Shown here in pieces: positions 37,345-47,229 of a stretch of DNA of 64,000 bases. Source of the DNA: Arabidopsis thaliana (Eukaryota; Streptophyta; Magnoliopsida; Brassicales; Brassicaceae); NCBI RefSeq assembly GCF_000001735.4, contig NC_003075.7:15873001-15937000 (forward strand), read 5' to 3'. Every line of letters starts with the position of its first letter. Within the stretch, counting starts at the first letter, position 1. The notes beneath the pieces were generated by a model that ran no database searches, had not been told where the DNA came from, and was given only the letters and a program-made list of their open reading frames with translations. A program made the translations under genes and the position numbers.

Positions 37345-40300
37345 TCATTGAGTAGTTCCACTAGGACACAAGAGAGATTCTTTTACTTCTGTTATTGAGG
37401 CTATGCAGTTTCTTGGTGCTTTCTTTTGATTGAATCGATCAGTATTAGCAATTGCGGTAACTTCGAACTTTGTTAAATCATCAAAAAAGTGGTGCCTATA
37501 AGAACCACTATTGGTTTTTGACTTGACATTAAGAAAATCAACTGTCTTTAGACTTGAGCGAGTGATAACGCTATACAAAAAAATGACTTCTCTCTGGTTG
37601 TCAACTACGTTACTCAATCGTCCAACTAGTTTCAGGATACCAGTTGAGTTTGCAATCCACTTGATGATCTTCAGTTGAGGATTTTGTTGATTCCCGATAT
37701 CTTCTCCCCTGTTTGTTCCAAACATCACATTATCAGAGAGACCTATAACCAAAAAGAAAAATAGACTCTTAAGTGTTCATCAGCATTCATATCACATACC
37801 TAACACATCGATTTCCAGGAGTGAAGCTTCTAGCATATCTTCCTTTTCCTCGATCTCAGATCGGAACTGTCGTACAATGCTTAAAGTGTCTGCAATGCTC
37901 TGTTCCTTTCTTTCCAGCTCACAGCGAAACTGTCTTACACTGGCTACAGTGTCTAAAATGCTCTGTTTGACCTTAGCCAGCTGTTGTGTGACAGAGCAAG
38001 GTTCAGGGAGGTTCTTAGGCTGCAAGTCTCCGGGCTCAGCACTCGATTTGTGGGACCGGCAAGAGGGTTCTCCTTCTGCAGCTTCCTTCTCCATCTCGCC
38101 ATCAGCTTTATGAACGCTGGAGCTTTCGACTCGAGCTCGCTTGTATGTCTTAGTCTTAGTTTCTGCAAGATCCTCTTCTTCAGCCACTGGTTGTTGAACC
38201 ATCTCAAGGATTTTGTGTCCATTCTCATTCATAGAAGAAATAGCTGATTTGACAGATGAATCATGAGGACAAACACTTAGTGACTGCTCCAGGTTCAGTC
38301 CCCTCTCAGGTACACAAGTTAGCTCAGGGGTAGAAACTTCTGCTGCTCTCTGTTGTTCCTGCTGATTGGAAAATAAGATTGCAATTAACTATCTACTTCC
38401 AACATAAGCGAGGATGACATTCATCTTCTTTTTACAAATGAAAGATTTCAGTGTTTCAATGCTGGTTTCAGGAAGAAAGAAGCATGCCTTTACTGCCGCT
38501 TCTCTTGGGCCTTGACGGTCCTGCAGAATACACAAATTTTTAGAACCGTAAGAGAACAAATGAAACTAGACGACTTGCATAACCATTGGTACTCAAAAAC
38601 CACCTTCATCTGTATGAGACACATGATGCAAGTATATTATCTACAAACAATAAAGGTAGTTTGATACAGTGCACTAGTATATGTGAGAGAGCTTACTTCT
38701 TTTTCATTAGCAACAACATCTTCCTGCTTTAAAGCATCAAATGCCCTTCCACATATTGAATCCACTACATCACTGGGATTAGCTAAGGAGACGCTCGACA
38801 ATTTCCCTGCTTCTGTCAGATACTTTTTAATCTGGCTAGCACAGTTACTGAGAACTTGTTCTGCCTGCCTCCTTGATATTTGGGGAACCTGAGGAAAATA
38901 AATGGAAAGAATTTAACAAAAGAGATTGGTTGCTGAAAACAAAATGGTAAGAACCTCTCTATATATGACCTCATCATCCTTTTTAACATTAGGTGGAAAT
39001 GGTGAAAGCATCTTTGATTGCTTATTAGTTGACTGTTCCTTGCGTGTCTTAGCTTTCTTCTTCTGGGGCCTGCATGAAGAAACAGTAGCTATTCCAGTCT
39101 CATCCCAAGACATCGAGTTGATCTCATAAACAAAAATTCACATCGAGCTATTCCAGCACCACAAAAACACCAGAACTGGAGAAGTAATGCTTACATTGTG
39201 GAGGCTTCTTCATCACATCCCGTTTGATTAGCTTCTTTATCCTGCTAACAGAAAATGTGGAAGCATGAAACAAAATCCGGGGGATGAAACAAAACAAAAA
39301 ACCAGAGATGAGAGATATAATTCCCCACCTTTGATGACTTTGATTCATTCAGAAAAATACCACTTTTCCTTTCTCATATTCAAGATTTCTTCATCTCCAT
39401 CAATATAGCGAACCTGAAAACGACATAGCAGCAGCAGCATAAACAAATATAGCATATTATCAATGACCTGGATCAAATTAAAAATATGTATCACTTAGGA
39501 GAATAGACTAATGATTCACCAAAAACCAACGAAAATAGTTATGTAGAAGACTGATATATTTAGCTTTACCCGATGTCTCTCTTTAGCAGAACAATATGAA
39601 ATGACCACAGCTTCATAATACCTGTGGTAAAAATCCAATACTCATTTACAGGCATGGTCGACAGAAATGCAACCAGCAACCATCCGAGGTGCTAGTCCAG
39701 ATTCAGCTATTAAAGGAAAATACATAGCACAGAAAGAATAAATAAATTGAAGTAGTATATTAAAGCACAAACTACAAAATGCTTACGCGCGATCCAACGG
39801 CCACCAGATTTTAACCCTCGACCCAACTATCTTTTCATCATACTTTTTGAAATCAGATGTCTGTCAAGGAATTGATTCAGCATGAGTATACAAATTTTTC
39901 TTTTTATTTTACATTGTTCTTAGCAAATGAAACTAGTATATACAAAAGATAAAACAATGGATGTTCAAGAAAATAATATCTCCAACATGAAGAGAATAAG
40001 AAGCTGAAACCATGAATAGTTATTACTACAATTCGCAATTGGTAAGGTTCTTCCCAGAGTCTTTGATATGAGCAACAGTTATTAAACGTGAAAAGAACAA
40101 AAACATACTTTCTCTTTGCCTAGGCTGTGTATTCTCTTTGTGTTTGTCTTAGGTTTTTTTTCTAACGGTTGCTTCGCTCCTTTCGTTGAATCTGAGGCTG
40201 ATTTATCACAGGAAACAGCTGGCTGAAACAAAATCAAAGAATGTCTGCATCAGCAAAAGAAGAGAAAAGTCATATAAGCATTTCTTAACCGCAGTCACCT

Positions 40301-41300
40301 TCTTTGCAGGAGGCTTGGGGAGATCAACTTGAGCACATCTTTGAGGAGGATGTGATAACAACGTTGACATACGCCTGAAAACAGACTGTGAAAGCCCATG
40401 ACTGCCCTCAAAGATGTAACCTTCATACTCCGAAACACGCTCTATAGCATCAACAAGAGAGTCATACACATCGTGAGTACAATTATCAGGACCCGACTTG
40501 TCGTGCAGGTACATAACATCCAATGTGAAGAGCTTCTGGTTTATAGGCCAATCATGGGTTGGTCTCACGGATGACCTGCAGTACATGAGAATCTGAAGAG
40601 CAAAATATAAACGAAATCTGTAAAACAGATTCTTTTATCACGCTGTGGCTAGAAGAGATAGTATTTGCACAAAACAAAACTTACCACTCTCAAAATTCGA
40701 TTTTGTGCTCTGGAAGTTTTGGCTTCCTGAGCCGCTTCCTGGAACAGAAATGTGAGATCCGCTGGACCAGAGGATCTAGTAGCTGACATTTCTCTTAAAG
40801 AAGCAGCAGCAGATTTAGCATCGTTGGAGAATTCCTTTTTAAGCTGAAACATAAAAGACCTCAACTTTAACAGTCACACTAGTGAAGCTTATGCAATACA
40901 TCAAATATGACTCTCTCAACACATTTATAAGCTACCATAGTCCAATGAACATCACGAATTCAAAATTTGACATCTAAGGAGCATGCATACTCAAAAGCAA
41001 AAGCAACCTAACATAAAGAGAGCTGGGGGAGAAAGTAAGTCTTACCCAAGCGGCTGACTGGGAGAGGGTAGCGAAAGCAAAGCGATGATCGGAATTTCTG
41101 GAGAGCTTGTCGTGGATAAAGCGAGTAATGGCTAGCTTGAGGCACTCGAGCCTGTTCAAAGGCTTACCGTTAGTTCCAGTGGTCTTCATCTCCACCGTCG
41201 ATTCCGCATCAACATCGACGCATATGAGTATGTCTTCGCTGGGTTCCACCGAGTCTCGAGTGGCTACAGCTCCGGTCATGGTGGCTCTGTCTTCCTCCAT
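37345..41300 (-). CDS. MERIT40-like protein fused to a Tudor-like domain and coiled-coil tail; apparent frameshift
   Basis: Exons: 41300-41046, 40843-40685, 40592-40299, 40222-40109, 39860-39787, 39621-39570, 39413-39329 (or ending 39361), 39241-39195, 39069-38955, 38888-38697, 38520-38494, 38358-37800, 37742-37345. The first three encode a MERIT40 VWA-like domain (~236 aa) paralogous to the neighbour. A basic linker (KQPLEKKPKTNTKR) leads to a Tudor-like domain: GSRVKIWWPLDRAYYEAVV, then RHRVRYIDGDEEILNMRKEKW, as in PDS5-type proteins. A charged tail follows, with a duplicated coiled-coil unit (SVRQFRCELERKEQS / IVRQFRSEIEEKEDM). With the genomic T5 run at 39353-39357 the frame stops a few residues after KW; one T fewer opens a 789-aa frame. 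Splicing at GTATTT (exon end 39361) and skipping the 47-nt exon also restores frame, giving 763 aa. I recall AT4G32970; the exact annotated model is not known to me. Confidence 0.72.
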
Positions 41301-41864
41301 TCGCCGTAAAAGGCTCCGTCTTTACACTTTCTTCCTCAGTTTTAGCAAAGTGTCTTCCTTTTCCTACTTTCTATTTCTAATTGTGTCCGTACCAGATGAA
41401 AACGCTGCGTTTTTATTAGTTGACCGAAGATTCTCAAGTCAAACCAAAATACGACGTCGCTTGCTAGGAGATTTTCGTCATTATTCATTTCAGTTTTTGG
41501 AATAATAAAACTCACTTGTAAGAGAAAAAAAGTTAAATGCAAACGGTGAAATAAAACTTTAGGTTTGTATTTTGTAGTTTGTTTGAATAAATATGAAAAT
41601 AAATCTTCAGTGGTTACATACTTTTTATATATTTTCATGAACTTAATTTTATTTTTACGTAAAAATGGTGATCATGAAGTTTAATGAGGATGATGATAAT
41701 TATGATATAAGAATACAGGATAATAAAATGAAATAGTCAAAGATAAAGGAGTTGTATATACAATTATAACATACGTAATGATAGTCGTACATGGTTTAGG
41801 TTTTGGGCAATCATAGAGTAGCAATTGCCTAATTATCACAAAGTTGGTAAACACAATTGTTGTC
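41301..41864. promoter_or_regulatory. Promoter of MERIT40-Tudor gene and ATH1 3' region
   Basis: A 564-bp gap. Close to the MERIT40-Tudor start are AAAACG-CTG-CGTTTT at 41399-41413 and CGACGTCG at 41452-41459, matching in order the elements upstream of the sister gene. The remainder is A+T-rich 3' flank of ATH1. Confidence 0.55.
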
Positions 41865-43873
41865 TTATTTATGCATTGCTTGGCTCATCATAACAGATTT
41901 TGGCATTCGAAGAGTTGGTCCGTTGGGTTGAATGTGACTGTTATTGAGCTTCCTCTTGTTCATTTCCGCATACATCTCTTCTATCATCGGCTTCCATAGC
42001 CTAACCCGCGCATTTATAAACCAGTTTGATACCTTTAATCACACACAACAAAGAGACACACTCTATATCATTTGCCCGCTTTAACTTACTTCAGTAACAA
42101 AACATATGTGCGACTACAATCCTAGGACTTGAGTAACATTATTGTGAATTCAAGAATACATAATCTAGTCTCATTTGTAGTTCAAGAGAAAAGCTTGATT
42201 TTTTCCTAGCCCTAATCTCATCTTAAAATAACCAATACCGGTTTTTCAGACATGACTAGTATGTCAAGATATATATTACTCATTTGAATACCATATTTGC
42301 TATCATTGTGAGCAAAGATGTTATCAATAAGTCATTGCATAAGAAAACAAAGATCTTATCAATGAGTCATTGCATAAGAAAACAAAGCTTGTTATCAATG
42401 AGTCATTGCATAAGAAAACAAACATGAGACATTACCTGACTTCTTGTCAAGCCACTTCGTATAGCTAGAAGATGTTTCTCCGAATCTTTCGGGTAACTGC
42501 ATTAAATAAAACATAACTTTGCTTATAAAATCGAGTTAACAATGTCATCATCATAAAGTAGATAGTTAAGAAGAGTAAGGATTGTTACGGGTGAAGGAAG
42601 TTTTGGAACATCCAATTCCGTAGAACCGAAACAGATTTCTCAGGCAAACCTCGTTGAGGTCTCCAAATCTGATGGTTCTTTCGTTTCAGCTGCTGAAGAA
42701 GGCAATGCTGGTGGAACATAGAGGTTTCTTGAGTCTTGTCTTTGCCTCTCTCCAATACAGATCCCATAGAGATTATCTTCTTGCAGATTCTCTCTCTCAG
42801 GTTCTTGTATAAGAAGGAAACGGTTTGGAGGGCAAACCGGGTGTGTAACTGTGGATCTAACTCGGTTGCAGCATGGAACGCTGATATAACCGTATGAATC
42901 TCATCTACGCAATGACTATATCGATCATCCACCTGAAGAGAAATATCAACTCATAAAACTTCATCATATATATCAAACCATTTTTTTAACTTATGCAAAA
43001 AAAGTGAATGAATATATTACATACCATTTGAAGAAGATCCAAGAGATGGGTTTTCTTTGCTTCTAATGCTCTCCTTTGAAATGTAGATCCGAAACCCGCC
43101 TCCGAGTTATTAGAATCACCATCAAGAAACTCAGTTATATTCTCAAAACGTGAAGTAAAGGCTGAACTAGCAGCTCCTGACTCGGTTCCTCGAGATGAAT
43201 AATCGAGCGAGTATGCGGCGAAATGAGATAGTATTTCTTGAACAGAGTGAAGGTATTTTGAGCCAAATATAAGTTGAGAGAAACCTTGAGTAACAACGTT
43301 ATTAGAAATGTCTTTGCTGCTGCAAGAAGCTTGCTCTGAGGCTAATCTTGTAGCTGCACAAAGACTTATCTCCGAGCATTCATCAGAAACATCTGATGCA
43401 AGACTCAATGAAAGCTCATTGTTTCTTTTATTCGAAATTAGAAACGGGAAATCTTCTTCACCGAATGTAGACATCATTGGTTCACTTGGACCAACTACAC
43501 CTGAAAATGCCTGAAACTCACTATTTGCTTCAAAACCCCACATGTTGTTTGAGGAATCATCATAGTGTCTTAAATGATCCAAAGGATGAAGTGGAGGAGG
43601 ATGAGGAGGAGGAGCCATGAACTCAACATTGCGGTTATCTTGAACATCGATAGACCGTGGAGAAGATGATAAGTATTTGTTAGTCAGCATAGAATTGAAA
43701 ATATCAAAGCCACCCATTTGTAGAGGATCTGATCTGATGGTATTCCATGGAAGCATTGTTGAGAATGAAGTTGAATCTTCTCTTGAAGGTATAAAATCCA
43801 TGAGAAGAGGATTTTGGTTAGTCATGACATTATCCAGAGAACTAAAAGTGTTGTTGTTGTTGTTGTTGTCCAT
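41865..43873 (-). CDS. ATH1: BELL-type TALE homeodomain transcription factor ATH1
   Basis: Four coding exons: 43873-43025, 42932-42589, 42496-42436, 42032-41865; 1422 nt, 473 aa, as recalled for AT4G32980. The N-terminus starts [17 protein letters not shown] motif ([18 protein letters not shown]) begins near residue 205 and the BELL helical region [20 protein letters not shown] near 268. The TALE homeodomain spans about 372-436, with the three-residue loop extension PYP at the exon 2/3 junction and recognition helix [19 protein letters not shown] and KNOX proteins form heterodimers; ATH1 acts in shoot apex boundary, stem growth and flowering time. An in-frame ATG at 43894 is preceded by an ordinary frame, but TTTGGTAATGCAG reads as a splice acceptor ending at 43890, so the ATG at 43873 is preferred. 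Intron 3 contains a three-copy tandem repeat. Confidence 0.96.
42321..42425. repeat. ATH1: Three-copy ~36-bp tandem repeat in ATH1 intron 3
   Basis: Three head-to-tail units begin TTATCAATAAGTCATTGCAT at 42321, 42356 and 42392, each ending AAGAAAACAAA. Unit 1 differs by ATAAG for ATGAG. The array ends 10 bp before the exon 3 donor (42436) in transcript orientation, so it lies at the very 5' end of the intron. Confidence 0.85.
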
Positions 43874-46479
43874 TGGGTTTCTATGAAACTGCATTACCAA
43901 AGAAGACAAGTATTTAAGACTTAGACAAAAGATTTCAGAAAATCTAAGAAACCAAATCTTTGGAGAATAGTACTAAATGTAAAATGCTGCAAGAGACAGA
44001 GAACATCGCTCACTATGTCATTAAATATTTCATTAAAATATATAAAGAACCGAAACATGAGTTAATGAAGCCGTAACTAGGCTCAATGATACACAGACCA
44101 ATAATATCTCAAAGCTATCTGTGATAAACAGTGAACTAATAAGTAAAAAAGAAAGCTTTAGATTACTACAAATGTCCATAGAACATTAAAAATGTTGAAA
44201 CTTGCCTTTATCCTTCTTCTTCTGATAGAACCTTTGGGAAGATTTCAGACAACACAACGTTCCAAAGAGAATTTTTACATCAAAATTTCCAAAATGTGTG
44301 TTAAAAACTGAAGAAGAAGATAATGCTTATTTATCTTCTTTCTCCGTGAAAGAACAGTGTACTTTCATTCCGCAGCTTCTCTATGTTCCTAAAGAGAACC
44401 AAAAAGCAGAAATCAACAATAAAGTTAGTATTCATAAATTAAAGAGAACAAAATAATGCAACAAAACTGAAAAAGAGAAAAGTGGGTCTGATTAATCTCT
44501 TTTGCATGAACGCAAACACTTACAAAAAAAATTACTTACTTTTTCTTACAATAATTTCATGAAGAAATTCATAATCTTCATCATCTGCCTCACTAAAAGA
44601 TTCAGAGCACTAGATCAACAAATAGCAACATTTTATAACTAAATAAACAAACCAAAAGTTGTATTATCGAGGGGAAAAATACAACTTTAATATTCAAGAA
44701 AGAAGAAGTTGAAAAGAAGGAGGGCCAAATCACGTACGGAGCTGCCTCTGTTTATGACACGAATCCATTTTCATATCTTTAAGATCTTCCGACCAAAAAA
44801 AAAGATAAATCAGAATCAAGAAAATCTTATATATAATCACTTTCTTAAAATGTCATTTATTTAAAATGTTGTTCATAGAGAAAGAGATGAATCTAGTAAA
44901 ATTATCTAAAGAAAATATATGGTTGAAACAGAATCGAAATCCAAAAAAGAAATCCAAAGACATGAAGAAGACCGATGTGTTACTGTTTACTACAGAGAAG
45001 TGCACTCATTTCTGTTGCAGGCTTTAAATTAGGGAAGAGACCCTACATTTTACTATTTACATGTCTCTATATATATATATATGTATGTGTCTCTATTTAT
45101 AAAATTTTATAAAGTTATAAGAAAATGGTGTTGTCTTCTTGTGCTGGTTTCAATTATCACAAATCAGAAAGAGGGAAAAAAGTAAAGAAGGGTGAGATCT
45201 TTTTTAGCCATTTAAGGAGAATTGATGAGATGTGTGATCCATTTGGGTTCTTGCTTTTTCTTCTTTCTTTTCTCACCACTCGTGTCTTTGTATTGTGCCA
45301 TCAAATCTTATATCCATTTACGTATTTTTTTCATATAAGTTTTTTACGTAAGCTTTACAAAAATATCAATCAATTTGCTTGGCCTTTTCTTTGATTGTTC
45401 CTTTCTTATCATTTTTATTTATTTATTTATTTATTTTAAGTTCAATGTGTCGTTATGTGTTACGTCTTTATTATCATGGCTAATGATGATGGAATTGAAC
45501 TCTATTACTCGTAGACTATATAGATTGCAACATCTGAAATTATGCTCTTCTTTATTACAACCAAAAGAAGAAGAAAATCTAATGGTACTTGATTTGATCT
45601 GTATTAGCGTGACTTGATCTGTATTTTAAATAATGTTAATGGTACTTGCCTAAACAATGACTTTCTAAGCTGGTATGAGACAAAGAAAAGGGTCAAGGAC
45701 AAGTATCTTGCATGGCCACTCCAAGCAAAATTGGATATTGATTTGGTGAAACAGTTATTGTTGTTCGTATAGGACAAAATTATTTTCAATAGAAATCGAT
45801 AATTATTGATATCATATCCTTATTATTGTTTGCTTACAAGTCTATATTATTTAATAGTTTGAAATTTTGATTTAGTAAAGCAGAATAGTATCAATAACAC
45901 TAGGAACTATAGTACCGACTATTAACTGAAGCTGGAATGCATCTTTAATCATGCCTACGATCTTAATCAATAACACTTATTAATGTTAGACTATTAGACC
46001 CGTGCTCATAACTTTTGGGTCCTAGGCGAATTATAAAAGTTACTTTTTTTTGTTGTCTGATAGTCCAAACAAGAACTTGTAATGCTTTTTCTAAAATGAA
46101 ACAAAATGTACGTTGGCTATGGAGCCTATCGACTCCAGCACCAGCAGATGCTTAATCTACTCCATAGACTAGAGCGCTTTTTATCTGAAGTCGTATAATT
46201 TCCCAAGTCATTTGGCTTAATTATTGTGTATCAACTTATACTATATGCTACTGATGTCTTGCTTAGAATATTATACAAGTTCATTGACTTAGAATTATAT
46301 ATAGGCAGACTAAGCAAAATGGGAATAAATGATCACAGAGGGCATTAACTAGTTCACTGAGGTTCAACAATCTACTTGATCTTAACTCCTTTCGAATTAA
46401 TATAGAAGTCGAGCACTTGAGGATCAGAAAACACACATTCATTCTCAGTGTCTGAAGCACTTGAGGGTCAGAAAACACA
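43874..46479. other. ATH1 leader/promoter and A+T-rich intergenic DNA
   Basis: About 2.6 kb. The part to ~44800 is likely to contain 5' leader exons and introns of ATH1. GTATGT-like and CAG-like signals occur, but no unique leader model can be chosen from sequence. A (TA)n run lies at 45066-45082. The rest has no supported gene. A 36-bp block at 46413-46448 is repeated at 46457-46492, running into the PEPC relic. Confidence 0.45.
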
Positions 46480-46492
46480 CATTCATTCTCAG
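46413..46492. repeat. Two-copy tandem duplication beside the PEPC relic
   Basis: GCACTTGAGG(A/G)TCAGAAAACACAC... of 36 bp occurs at 46413-46448 and 46457-46492 with one difference, separated by 8 bp. In minus-strand translation both read as versions of RMNVCFL-like text, so the duplication occurred within already decayed sequence or created the decay. Confidence 0.8.
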
Positions 46493-46812
46493 AGCGGCGT
46501 ATAATTTTAAGATGTCAATCGCTCTTACGTAAAGATCGATAGCCATCCACCTAAACATATGCAATACTCCTTCTGTGAACAAGAAATTTATTGATAAAAC
46601 CAAGTGTGTTAGCAAGTTAATCTTTACATAGAAATCAAGGACTCACTCTTAATGACCAGCAAAGTGTGTTAGCAAGTTGAGTGACCAGCAAAATTCTAAC
46701 CCTAAAAAAGTAATGTAGAAAGCAAGCCCTCATTATCACCTTTACCGTGACATTTGGATTTCCATCTCTATCACCACCCATCCAGGAACCAAACTTTAGT
46801 GGATTCATTGAT
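46480..46812 (-). pseudogene. Decayed fragment of a PEP carboxylase gene (PPC4-like)
   Basis: On the minus strand, about 46812-46740 reads MNPLKFGSWMGGDRDGNPNV, the near-invariant PEP carboxylase motif, in the form I associate with the bacterial-type enzyme (PPC4). About 200 bp downstream, near 46550-46500, RWMAIDLYVRAIDIL matches the next conserved block (SRWMAIDLYIREVDSL in the family). Between the blocks lies intron-like sequence with short duplications (AAGTGTGTTAGCAAGTT at 46602 and 46662), so this is a genomic fragment rather than a retrocopy. No frame extends beyond either block and everything else of the ~1000-residue enzyme is missing. A non-functional relic is inferred. Confidence 0.8.
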
Positions 46813-47229
46813 GCAATGCAGATAGAAGAAGAATAGAAGATGATGCAATGCAAGAAAGACATCCCTTGAGAGAGCCCAAACCATTCACCTTATTCCAATA
46901 CATTAAAAGGTGTGGTTTTTCCCAAAAAAAAATTAAAGTAAATTTTTACTTTTAGAAAATTGGAAAGAAAATTTACAAATCAGATAAATGAGAATTTACA
47001 GCTCAATATTTCCATATCTTCCAAATATTTTCCATAGATTTTATTTTATTGGAAAAAGTATCTTCTTAAAATACCTTGAGAGGTTGTTTAGACTTTCTAA
47101 AATTTATTGGAAATTAATCTTAACCATATGCTTTAACTTTTGTTATTTACCTCGACGGGCCGATATTATATATATAGCAAAATTTGATTTTCGTGGAACT
47201 TATAGGCTTCTCTGCTGATCCAGAAGGAG

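Noticed and set aside
37800..38232. Separate small gene starting MNENGHKILEM
   Set aside because: The frame is the 3' part of a longer exon (38358-37800) with a proper acceptor and in-phase upstream exons of the MERIT40-Tudor gene.
42321..42425. CRISPR-like array
   Set aside because: Contiguous tandem repeat without spacers in a plant intron.
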